DNA of 5,427 bases from Bacillota bacterium. Lineage in GTDB: Bacteria; Bacillota; Clostridia; Lachnospirales; Bianqueaceae. The notes under the pieces are model-generated. The model searched no databases and was not told the origin of the DNA. It was given only the letters and a program-made list of their open reading frames with translations. Every line of letters starts with the position of its first letter. Within the stretch, counting starts at the first letter, position 1. This document shows, piece after piece, positions 1 through 5,427 of this stretch. The translations under genes were made by a program, and so were the position numbers. The DNA lies in contig JAFUJY010000181.1 in NCBI GenBank assembly GCA_017467985.1, positions 1 through 5,427 on the forward strand. Reading direction: 5' to 3'.

Positions 1-57
1 AAAATAAATAACGCCAATTTTTATTTTCTTATTGCGCACCTTATTTTCGTCATCCAT
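1..57 (-). CDS. Start of an unidentified gene, truncated by the window edge (first 19 codons)
   Basis: An ATG at 57-55 opens a frame that runs off the window after 19 codons. The visible peptide begins MDDENKVRNKKIKIG and continues VIYF: a charged, lysine-rich head that turns hydrophobic at the end. A full AGGAGG ribosome binding site at 65-70 sits 7 bases upstream, which makes the start convincing. The start lies 4 bases beyond the stop codon of the preceding membrane-protein gene, so the two are very probably co-transcribed and translationally linked. Nineteen residues are too few to name a family. The hydrophobic turn could be the first strand of a nucleotide-binding domain or the start of a membrane segment. 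That a gene starts here is fairly sure; its function is unknown. Confidence 0.7.
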   Translation of the reverse strand, partial: MDDENKVRNKKIKIGVIYF

Positions 58-61
58 CTTA

Positions 62-586
62 CTACCTCCTTCTTATCAGCGCTTGAATCTGCGCTCCATA
101 CTTACTTTCCAATGATAAATATAAATAATCAAACCCAACCATCACCGCATTATCGGCAAGGAGCAATGCAAGAAAAACTCCGAATGATACTTCTCCGCTA
201 TAAAGAATCTGGGGCACAAATATCAACAACGGCACATAAACCACATTAAATACGGCCAATTTGATTCCCCAAATAATCCATACAGGCCACTTGAGCAGCA
301 TGCGGGGTTGTACGCCTTCCAGGATCAAAATGTAAACTCCCAGGCCGGCAAAAGTTATCAGGTATAACTTATTCGGCAGAATAAGATAACCAAGCAATAT
401 GGCCGCCACCAAGAAGATGCCACCCTTAACCGGTGTTGTTAGAATGCAGCTAATCCCCACACAACAAGCAGCCACAAATAACAGTGCCAATGTGTTTATC
501 TCTAATACGGCCGACATATACAAACATACTTCACACACCGCCAATAAGACGCCCAGATAGGCAACTTGCCTTGCATTTAGCAGCAT
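62..586 (-). CDS. Small polytopic membrane protein, about six transmembrane segments, function unknown
   Basis: This is a 174-residue, very hydrophobic protein. Hydrophobic stretches at about 7-28, 33-49, 54-70, 73-89, 103-124 and 133-157 suggest six membrane helices, with a basic C-terminal tail ending in three arginines. Size and helix number resemble ECF-transporter S components, but I see no signature for a particular substrate group, so that is only a possibility. I chose the ATG at 586 because GGAG at 597-600 is spaced 10 bases from it. A GTG at 610 would add eight residues but has no ribosome binding site. The start overlaps the end of the J-domain gene by 10 bases. The last two arginine codons and part of the third form the ribosome binding site of the next gene. 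Tight coupling to a J-domain protein and a DUF5685 protein suggests a shared process, but the sequence does not say which. Confidence 0.8.
   Translation of the reverse strand: MLLNARQVAYLGVLLAVCEVCLYMSAVLEINTLALLFVAACCVGISCILTTPVKGGIFLVAAILLGYLILPNKLYLITFAGLGVYILILEGVQPRMLLKWPVWIIWGIKLAVFNVVYVPLLIFVPQILYSGEVSFGVFLALLLADNAVMVGFDYLYLSLESKYGAQIQALIRRR
65..70 (-). promoter_or_regulatory. AGGAGG ribosome binding site embedded in the preceding coding end
   Basis: A perfect AGGAGG sits 7 bases before the ATG at 57. It also forms the end of the membrane-protein coding frame (the last part of one Arg codon group, just before TAG at 62-64). A ribosome finishing the membrane protein would therefore stop on the next gene's binding site, the usual layout for translational coupling. 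Confidence 0.8.
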
Positions 587-1221
587 GAGCACAAGTCTCC
601 GCCCATACACTCACACAAAGAATCTGCACACCAAAGTCTTACACAGCAATCACAAGGATCTGCATTTGTCCCGCCATATACCGGGGCAGTATTCTGATAC
701 CTCACTCCCGAGTAGGACAAGGAATTTAAGAATTGGCGATACTGCATATTATTGGGTTCCATGGCCACAGCTTGACGGGCATAATTTAACGCTTCCATAT
801 TATTACCCATGCCCTTATGGGCCACCGCACAATAATAATTCCATAATGCATTCTGATTGTTAATACGACTCAGCAAATTCAGCGCTTCTTGATACCGCCC
901 CATCTGAAGATAGCTACGAACCGTATTCATTTCAGAAGAACCGGCGCTGTTCTGATAATTGTTCTGATAACTCCCCTGATAGCCTTGATAACCATTATAA
1001 CCGGAATAACTACTTCCGGATGTTCCATTCTGACGCTCCTTCATGATGGTTTCATAGGCCTTTTGTATCTCCTGAAACTTCTCCTGGGCCAGATTGGCCA
1101 GAGGATTGTTTACATAACGATCGGGATGATACTGCTTTGCCAACTCCCGATACGCTTTTTTGATCTCATCCTCACTGGCGCTTCTGGATACACCCAGCAC
1201 CTCATAGGGATCTCTATCCAT
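577..1221 (-). CDS. J-domain (DnaJ-like) protein with TPR-like region and cysteine-rich tail
   Basis: This 214-residue protein starts with a clear J domain (about 3-63) that keeps the HPD tripeptide at 32-34, the motif by which J proteins stimulate Hsp70 (DnaK) ATPase. A low-complexity linker rich in Gly, Tyr, Gln, Asn and Ser follows (about 65-96). A helical region at about 98-168 looks like one or two TPR units (LQMGRYQEALNLL; GNNMEALNYARQAVAMEPNN). The tail (190-214) holds nine cysteines in CxCC, CxC and CxCC clusters. The zinc-finger and substrate-binding domains of true DnaJ are absent, so this is a specialised co-chaperone (type III by layout), not dnaJ itself. The tail could bind metal, form disulfides or be acylated near a membrane; none of these is shown. 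The start is backed by a GGGGAGAGG purine run just upstream and overlaps the end of the DUF5685 gene by 8 bases. The client is unknown. Confidence 0.93.
   Translation of the reverse strand: MDRDPYEVLGVSRSASEDEIKKAYRELAKQYHPDRYVNNPLANLAQEKFQEIQKAYETIMKERQNGTSGSSYSGYNGYQGYQGSYQNNYQNSAGSSEMNTVRSYLQMGRYQEALNLLSRINNQNALWNYYCAVAHKGMGNNMEALNYARQAVAMEPNNMQYRQFLNSLSYSGVRYQNTAPVYGGTNADPCDCCVRLWCADSLCECMGGDLCSCC
595..600 (-). promoter_or_regulatory. Ribosome binding site that decides the membrane-protein start
   Basis: Reading the minus strand, GGAGAC lies inside the last codons of the J-domain gene, and the GGAG core is 10 bases before the ATG at 586. The upstream in-frame GTG at 610 has no comparable purine run before it. 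This favours the shorter protein. Confidence 0.6.
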
Positions 1222-2056
1222 TCTTCCTCTCCCCTTCTTTCTTTTCTTGTAATTTTTGATTCCAGCGAGTCCATACGCCGGAGTATATAATATTTTTCAG
1301 GATTCCGTCGTCCTGCATCAAGGGCAAAAACTCAATGATCTGTGCGCATTCTGCAATCATCATAGTTAATGCTTCCTGAACTTTTTCCTGACGTTCCTGC
1401 TCATTTTCATATTGACGCAGCACATTATAGCTGCCGCTTTTTTCATCCTTTTCATAATCATCAAAGGCATCCATCATATAAATAAACTTACCCAGATAAA
1501 ATCCCAGGTTTCGTAAATAAGGTTCCCAAGCATCCTTTTTATATGCGAAAAGCTCTGCCATCAATCGGCCAAAGCAACCGGATGCGGCATCCAAACTGGT
1601 TTCCTTTTCTGCTTCAATCTTGTGTAAAGCCTTCAGCTCTCGCCAAAAAATCATGGCCTTGTGTTGATATTTACTTTGCAGTTTTTTTACTTTTCTTTGC
1701 AACAAGATTGCTCCCAAACGAGATGGAACACTTTTCTCATCCATCCAGTCATCCATCAGATGCTCATATGTCAGCAAAATATTCATATCTGCAGCATAGG
1801 AGGTAGCCTTCGTACTGACCATACAATGCTTTTGGGCAGGATGCACCAGGCACCTGGCATGGCGCTTCTTTTCTGCCGGTTCATAAAGAGATGATAATAA
1901 AATAACAAGGAATGTCATGTCATATGTCAGCGTAATTTGACCACGCAGACCATATTTTGTCCGCAGGTTCTCGCAAAGGCCGCAGTAAAAAGCACGGTAT
2001 CTTTCCAGCTCCCGCACCTTGAGCTCCTGCCGATTTACGCTGATATATCCAAACAT
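1214..2056 (-). CDS. DUF5685-family protein; Asp-rich motifs resemble class I isoprenoid synthases
   Basis: This 280-residue, mostly helical soluble protein matches my memory of the DUF5685 family: N-terminal MFGY, a YCGLC motif (C25, C28), an LTYDMTFL block (43-50), a CLVHP block with C69, then C78, and two acidic motifs. The first, DDWMD at 102-106, has the DDxxD form. The second, DAFDDYEKD at 196-204, follows an LGKFIYMM helix. In trans-prenyltransferases and squalene/phytoene synthases such motifs bind magnesium and diphosphate, and the GCFGRLMAELF block at 160-170 falls where those enzymes have a Gly-rich helix. The resemblance is my inference by eye; no activity is established. The four cysteines might form a metal site. 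The start has GGAG 6 bases upstream and lies about 19 bases after the 3' end of rnpB with no terminator between. It heads the small operon and overlaps the J-domain gene by 8 bases. Confidence 0.87.
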   Translation of the reverse strand: MFGYISVNRQELKVRELERYRAFYCGLCENLRTKYGLRGQITLTYDMTFLVILLSSLYEPAEKKRHARCLVHPAQKHCMVSTKATSYAADMNILLTYEHLMDDWMDEKSVPSRLGAILLQRKVKKLQSKYQHKAMIFWRELKALHKIEAEKETSLDAASGCFGRLMAELFAYKKDAWEPYLRNLGFYLGKFIYMMDAFDDYEKDEKSGSYNVLRQYENEQERQEKVQEALTMMIAECAQIIEFLPLMQDDGILKNIIYSGVWTRWNQKLQEKKEGERKNG

Positions 2057-2075
2057 TCCTCTCTCCGTTTCTGTT

Positions 2076-2431
2076 AAGCTATGAGTAGATCGATAAGCCG
2101 AGTTCTGTCATTGAACGGTCATCTATCTGGTCTGCATGTTGCCACACAGCTCGTGCGACCTACCCGAAAGCACGACGGGCAGCCGTATCGCTTTCTGTTC
2201 GGTCTTGCTCCGGATGGGGTTTACAGAGCCTCCTCTGTCACCAGAGAAGCGGTGAGCTCTTACCTCGCCTTTCCACCCTTACCGGTTTCCCGGCGGTATA
2301 TTTCTGTTGCACTTTCCTTAGGGTCACCCCCACTGGACGTTATCCAGCATCCTGCCCTATGGAGCTCGGACTTTCCTCACATCCGGCCTTTCGGCACTTG
2401 GATGCGCGACCGTCTGACCTACTCATAGCCT
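2076..2431 (-). ncRNA. rnpB: RNase P RNA (catalytic subunit), bacterial class A-like
   Basis: This is the ribozyme that removes 5' leaders from tRNA precursors with the RnpA protein. Hallmarks read on the minus strand are GAGGAAAGTCCG at 2367-2378 (CR I), ACAGAAA at 2301-2307 (CR IV), and GACAGAAC followed by TCGGCTTA at 2094-2109 (CR V). The ends pair as a 16-bp P1 helix, 2416-2431 with 2076-2091 including two G-U pairs, which fixes the boundaries. A CTCTG/CAGAG hairpin capped by the GNRA loop GTGA lies at 2233-2246. The layout follows the Escherichia coli-like class A rather than the Bacillus class B; I judged this from remembered sequences. The L15 loop has TGT (2223-2225) where GGT is usual. 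The gene has its own promoter. The mature 5' end is probably at 2431-2429 and the 3' end near 2076-2079, to be made by processing because no terminator follows. Confidence 0.97.
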
Positions 2432-2436
2432 GACAC

Positions 2437-2465
2437 ATCGTATCACATTTTTTTCAATCTGTCAA
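2437..2465 (-). promoter_or_regulatory. Near-consensus sigma-A promoter of rnpB
   Basis: On the minus strand TTGACA (2460-2465, a perfect -35) is followed by exactly 17 bases and TACGAT (2437-2442, a good -10). Transcription would start about 6-8 bases later, at 2431-2429, which is where the P1 helix begins. The spacer carries a run of seven A. The -35 box starts only 4 bases after the purD stop codon, so the whole promoter fills the purD-rnpB gap. This strong constitutive-type promoter suits a housekeeping RNA and probably also supplies the downstream protein genes. Confidence 0.93.
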
Positions 2466-2469
2466 ATGA

Positions 2470-3735
2470 TTATTTACGACCAATATCATGACGATAGAAA
2501 CAATCCTTAAAACTTACTTCATCCACATGAGCGTAGGCTTTAGCAATTGCTTCATCTAAAGTGGGCGCCAGCGCACTGATTCCCAGCACACGACCGCCAC
2601 TGGTTACAATATTACCATCCGAGTTAAATGCTGTACCCGCATGATAAATCATCATATCCTCCATACCATCAAAGGCATTCAGACCTTCAATCTCATAGCC
2701 CTTCTGATAGCTTACAGGATACCCGCCGGATGCGATAACTACACATACCGCCGCATTATCTTCCCATTCAATATTTAGCTGATCCAGCGTACCATCAATA
2801 CAGGCTTCGAAAATATCTACCAGATCACCCTTCAGACGGGGCAAAACCACCTGGGTTTCCGGATCGCCAAAACGTGCATTGTATTCCAGCACCTTCGGTC
2901 CATCAGGTGTCAGCATCAAGCAGAAGAAAATAATGCCCTTAAATTCCCGGCCCTCCGCAGCCATGGCAGCCACTGTAGGCTTAAAGATATTCTCCATGGA
3001 ATAAGCCGCATAATCAGCAGTATAATACTTACTGGGTGAGAAAGTACCCATACCACCTGTGTTCAGCCCCTGGTCTCCATCCAATGCCCGCTTATGGTCC
3101 TGAGCGGATACCATGGGAACAATATGCTTACCATCACAGAAGGACAATACAGAAACTTCCGGACCGGTCATAAACTCTTCGATAACCAAAGTATTCCCGG
3201 CAGCTCCGAACTTCTTATCTACCATGATTTCATCCACGCCTGCCAGCGCTTCCTGTTCATTATTACAGATCAGTACGCCCTTACCCAGCGCCAGCCCATC
3301 TGCCTTCAGCACAATGGGATATATGCCATGATTTTTCAGGAATGTCTTGGCCTCGTCACTGGAAGTAAACTCCCAGAAACCGGCTGTGGGGATATCGTAC
3401 TTTTTCATCAAATTCTTAGAGAAAGCTTTACTGCCTTCCAGAATCGCAGCATTCTTACGGGGTCCAAATACCCGCAAGCCTTCTGCCTCAAAAGCGTCAA
3501 CCACACCCAGCATCAAAGGATCATCCATGCCAATCACAGTGAGATCTATTGCGTTTTCTTTTGCAAATGCAACCAAACCTTCTACATCGGTAGCCTTTAC
3601 CGGTACACACTCTGCCAATGCTGCGATACCAGCATTACCGGGAGCGCAGTAGATTTTCTCGGCTTTGGGGCTTTGGGAGAGCTTATGTACTATAGCATGC
3701 TCCCGTCCACCGCTTCCTACGACTAAGATTTTCAT
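2470..3735 (-). CDS. purD: Phosphoribosylamine-glycine ligase (GAR synthetase)
   Basis: The cytosolic enzyme joins glycine to 5-phosphoribosylamine using ATP, giving GAR, the second step of purine synthesis. At 421 residues it has normal full length. Visible landmarks are the N-terminal GSGGREHA (7-14) and PGNAG (32-36), the ATP-grasp blocks LKADGLALGKGV (143-154) and GPEVSVLSF (191-199), the DHKRALDGDQGLNTGGMGTFSP stretch (213-234), and the metal-binding YNARFGDPETQ (285-295). The usual VGPExPL segment reads IGMDDPL (68-74), a variant I associate with clostridial PurD. The start is a clear ATG, but the ribosome binding site is weak (AAAGG about 10 bases upstream). It lies 16 bases after purN and is the last pur gene of the operon visible here. 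No terminator follows; the rnpB promoter begins at once. Confidence 0.98.
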   Translation of the reverse strand: MKILVVGSGGREHAIVHKLSQSPKAEKIYCAPGNAGIAALAECVPVKATDVEGLVAFAKENAIDLTVIGMDDPLMLGVVDAFEAEGLRVFGPRKNAAILEGSKAFSKNLMKKYDIPTAGFWEFTSSDEAKTFLKNHGIYPIVLKADGLALGKGVLICNNEQEALAGVDEIMVDKKFGAAGNTLVIEEFMTGPEVSVLSFCDGKHIVPMVSAQDHKRALDGDQGLNTGGMGTFSPSKYYTADYAAYSMENIFKPTVAAMAAEGREFKGIIFFCLMLTPDGPKVLEYNARFGDPETQVVLPRLKGDLVDIFEACIDGTLDQLNIEWEDNAAVCVVIASGGYPVSYQKGYEIEGLNAFDGMEDMMIYHAGTAFNSDGNIVTSGGRVLGISALAPTLDEAIAKAYAHVDEVSFKDCFYRHDIGRK

Positions 3736-3751
3736 TTTACTTCAACCTTTC

Positions 3752-4372
3752 TTATTCGATAACAGCCTTGCCGTCTTTTACATGGATTCGGCCCTGAGTA
3801 AACATATCCACCGCCTTGGGCAGCAAAATCCACTCAGCCTCTTCCATAACACGCTTTTGCAATACTTCCGGGGTGTCATCAGGTAAAATCTCCACGGCCT
3901 TCTGGAAGATAATAGGACCGGTATCTGTGCCGCCATCCACGAAATGAACCGTAGCACCGGTGACCTTTACGCCCCGTTCCAATGCCATCTCATGCACCTT
4001 CAAACCATAAGCACCATCGCCACAGAAAGAAGGAATCAACGAAGGATGGATATTTATGATCCGCCCCTGGAATGCCTGAATTACAGGATCACCCAAAACC
4101 ACCAGAAAACCAGCCAATACAATCAAATCCACCTTGCGTTCCAACAAAATATCCCGCAGGGCAATGTGATAGTCTTCCCGATTTTCAAAACGAACGGTGG
4201 GCAAATAAACTGCCTCAATCCCATTCTGCTTCGCACGCTCCAGAGCATAAGCCTTACGGCGATTGGAAACCACGCAAACAAACTCTGCATCCCGCAGACC
4301 GCCTGCATTCTTAGCATCCAACAACGCCTGAAGATTGGTACCACCACCGGAAACCAGTACTGCTACTCTCAT
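3752..4372 (-). CDS. purN: Phosphoribosylglycinamide formyltransferase (GAR transformylase, folate-dependent)
   Basis: The enzyme transfers the formyl group of 10-formyltetrahydrofolate to GAR, the third step of purine synthesis, in the cytosol. It has 206 residues, the usual size. The N-terminal phosphate-binding loop is SGGGTNLQALLD (8-19). The catalytic set is present: N107 and H109 in NIHPSLIPSF (107-116), and D146 in TGATVHFVDGGTDTGPII (138-155); these correspond to Asn106, His108 and Asp144 of the E. coli enzyme. The active-site loop after PSF is GDGAYGLKVH, longer than in E. coli; I read it as a normal variant of Gram-positive enzymes. The start overlaps the purM stop as ATGA, and GGAGG (4383-4387) lies 10 bases before it, so translation is coupled to purM. 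Confidence 0.98.
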   Translation of the reverse strand: MRVAVLVSGGGTNLQALLDAKNAGGLRDAEFVCVVSNRRKAYALERAKQNGIEAVYLPTVRFENREDYHIALRDILLERKVDLIVLAGFLVVLGDPVIQAFQGRIINIHPSLIPSFCGDGAYGLKVHEMALERGVKVTGATVHFVDGGTDTGPIIFQKAVEILPDDTPEVLQKRVMEEAEWILLPKAVDMFTQGRIHVKDGKAVIE

Positions 4373-5415
4373 GCCATAATAACCTCCGGAGTTTCATTCT
4401 TACTCTTAACAACTTCACCGATGATATATGCCTTTTCGCCCGCAGCCTCCAGAGCCTCAACAGCTGCATCAGCCTGGGATGCGCTTACTGCTACGATCAT
4501 ACCAATACCCATGTTAAAGGTGTTGTACATACCGTGATCACTTACTTCCCCCTTCTTCTGCAGCAGCTCAAAAATCGGAGGAATCTCCCAACTGCCTACA
4601 GCAATCCCAGCATCAAAATATGCCGGCAGCATTCTCGGGATATTTTCATAAAAACCACCGCCGGTGATATGGCTGATGGCCTTAGGCTCAACAACCTTCT
4701 TCAGTGCATTAATGGCATTTACATAAATGCGAGTGGGTGCCAGCAGAGCTTCGCCCAGGGTCATTCCCAGCTCATCATAGTAAGTTTCCACTGCTTCCTT
4801 AGCACCGGGCTCATTCAGGCCAAAAATCTTACGAACCAGAGAAAAACCATTGCTGTGTACACCGGAAGATGCAATACCGATCAATGCATCGCCTTCTTTG
4901 ATCTTCTTACCATCAATAATATCCTTTTTGTCCACGATACCAACGGAGAAACCTGCAATATCATATTCATCATCGGGCATCAGTCCCGGATGCTCAGCGG
5001 TCTCACCACCGATCAGTGCGGAACCACCCTGCACGCATCCTTCTGCAACACCCTTTACAATGGCTGCAATCTTTTCAGGCTCATTCTTGCCGCAGGCAAT
5101 ATAATCCAGGAAAAACAGCGGGGTTGCACCGGAACAAATTACATCATTTACACACATTGCAACTGCATCAATACCAATGGTATCGTGCTTATCCATCAAG
5201 AGGGCCACTTTCAGCTTTGTGCCGACACCGTCGGTTCCGGATACCAGAATCGGTTCCTCCATCTTCACTCCTGCGATGGAAAACAGACCACCAAATCCTC
5301 CCAAATCGGTTACAACATTTTCATTAAAGGTGCGCTTTACGTGCTCCTTCATTAATTCGACGGCCTTATATCCGGCTTCTACATCAACGCCAGCATTTTT
5401 GTACTCAACTGCCAT
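4369..5415 (-). CDS. purM: Phosphoribosylformylglycinamidine cyclo-ligase (AIR synthetase)
   Basis: The enzyme closes FGAM to AIR with ATP, the fifth step of purine synthesis. It has 348 residues, complete at both ends and of typical length. Motifs of the PurM/PurL ATP-binding superfamily are all present: YKNAGVDVEAG (5-15), GTDGVGTK (60-67), the VNDVICSGATPLFFLDY block (89-105), GGETAEHPG (136-144), SSGVHSNGFSL, LLAPTRIYV and HITGGGFYENIPRMLP. It overlaps purN by 4 bases. PurL, PurF and the other pathway genes are not in the window; some may lie just upstream, since the first bases seen are already the ribosome binding site of this gene. Any purine-dependent promoter or riboswitch must be outside. 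Confidence 0.98.
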   Translation of the reverse strand: MAVEYKNAGVDVEAGYKAVELMKEHVKRTFNENVVTDLGGFGGLFSIAGVKMEEPILVSGTDGVGTKLKVALLMDKHDTIGIDAVAMCVNDVICSGATPLFFLDYIACGKNEPEKIAAIVKGVAEGCVQGGSALIGGETAEHPGLMPDDEYDIAGFSVGIVDKKDIIDGKKIKEGDALIGIASSGVHSNGFSLVRKIFGLNEPGAKEAVETYYDELGMTLGEALLAPTRIYVNAINALKKVVEPKAISHITGGGFYENIPRMLPAYFDAGIAVGSWEIPPIFELLQKKGEVSDHGMYNTFNMGIGMIVAVSASQADAAVEALEAAGEKAYIIGEVVKSKNETPEVIMA

Positions 5416-5422
5416 GGTTCTA

Positions 5423-5427
5423 CTCCT
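5423..5427 (-). promoter_or_regulatory. Ribosome binding site of purM at the window edge
   Basis: AGGAG lies 7 bases upstream of the purM ATG at 5415 and ends the window. It confirms the chosen start and shows that purM is complete at its 5' end. Confidence 0.85.

Noticed and set aside
1..57. Naming the truncated fourth gene as an Hsp70-type partner of the J protein
   Set aside because: Nineteen residues contain no Hsp70 phosphate-loop motif; the idea rests on context alone.
62..586. Firm assignment of the membrane protein as an ECF-transporter substrate component
   Set aside because: Only size and helix count agree; no substrate-family motif or neighbouring EcfA/EcfT gene is visible.
587..610. 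Eight-residue N-terminal extension of the membrane protein from a GTG at 610
   Set aside because: No ribosome binding site before the GTG, while the ATG at 586 has GGAG at a workable spacing.
889..1290. Hydrophobic 133-codon plus-strand frame across the J-domain gene
   Set aside because: Its isoleucine/threonine-rich sequence is the antisense of the linker and J domain; no start signals.
2081..2428. 115-codon plus-strand open frame with arginine- and serine-rich product
   Set aside because: It is the exact antisense of the RNase P RNA, has no ribosome binding site or promoter, and no recognisable domain.
2448..2454. Run of seven T (plus strand) as a possible terminator between purD and rnpB
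   Set aside because: On the transcribed strand it reads as A, no stem-loop precedes it in either direction, and it sits in the promoter spacer.
3094..3726. 210-codon plus-strand open frame opposite purD
   Set aside because: Shadow of a well-conserved enzyme gene; composition is that of reversed coding sequence and no translation signal precedes it.
4534..5355. 273-codon plus-strand open frame opposite purM
   Set aside because: Lies fully within purM on the other strand and has no family motifs; the length reflects codon bias of purM.

Overview
The window looks like a chromosomal segment of a low-to-mid-GC Bacillota member, most likely class Clostridia and near Lachnospiraceae. This rests on the clostridial sequence style of PurM, PurN and PurD, strong AGGAGG-type ribosome binding sites, a consensus sigma-A promoter, and the presence of a DUF5685-type protein beside a cysteine-tailed J-domain protein. 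It is a recognition-based placement, not a phylogeny. Every gene I support is on the minus strand, so transcription runs from the high coordinates to the low ones.

Region 1 (5427 down to 2470) is the 3' part of a purine biosynthesis operon: purM, purN and purD. purM and purN overlap by 4 bases and purN and purD are 16 bases apart. The three enzymes act in the first half of the IMP pathway: PurD makes GAR, PurN formylates it, and PurM closes the imidazole ring to give AIR.

Region 2 (2465 down to 2076) holds the RNase P RNA gene rnpB with its own promoter (TTGACA, 17 bases, TACGAT). The -35 box starts 4 bases after the purD stop codon. The RNA is bounded by a 16-bp P1 helix and carries recognisable conserved regions. 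Its L15 loop reads UGU where the usual tRNA-CCA-binding triplet is GGU.

Region 3 (2056 down to 1) is a tight cluster: a DUF5685-family protein, a J-domain/TPR protein with a nine-cysteine tail, a small polytopic membrane protein, and the first 19 codons of a further gene cut by the window edge. The three complete genes overlap each other, and the fourth start follows the third stop by 4 bases. No terminator is visible between rnpB and this cluster. The simplest reading is that the rnpB promoter also drives it, so that RNase P RNA forms the 5' part of a longer transcript.

The least ordinary items are the rnpB-to-protein-operon continuity, the UGU in L15, and the DUF5685 protein, whose two Asp-rich motifs look like those of class I (trans-) isoprenoid synthases. 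No mobile element, CRISPR array, tRNA gene or phage sequence was seen. No gene-free stretch over 300 bases exists once rnpB is counted.
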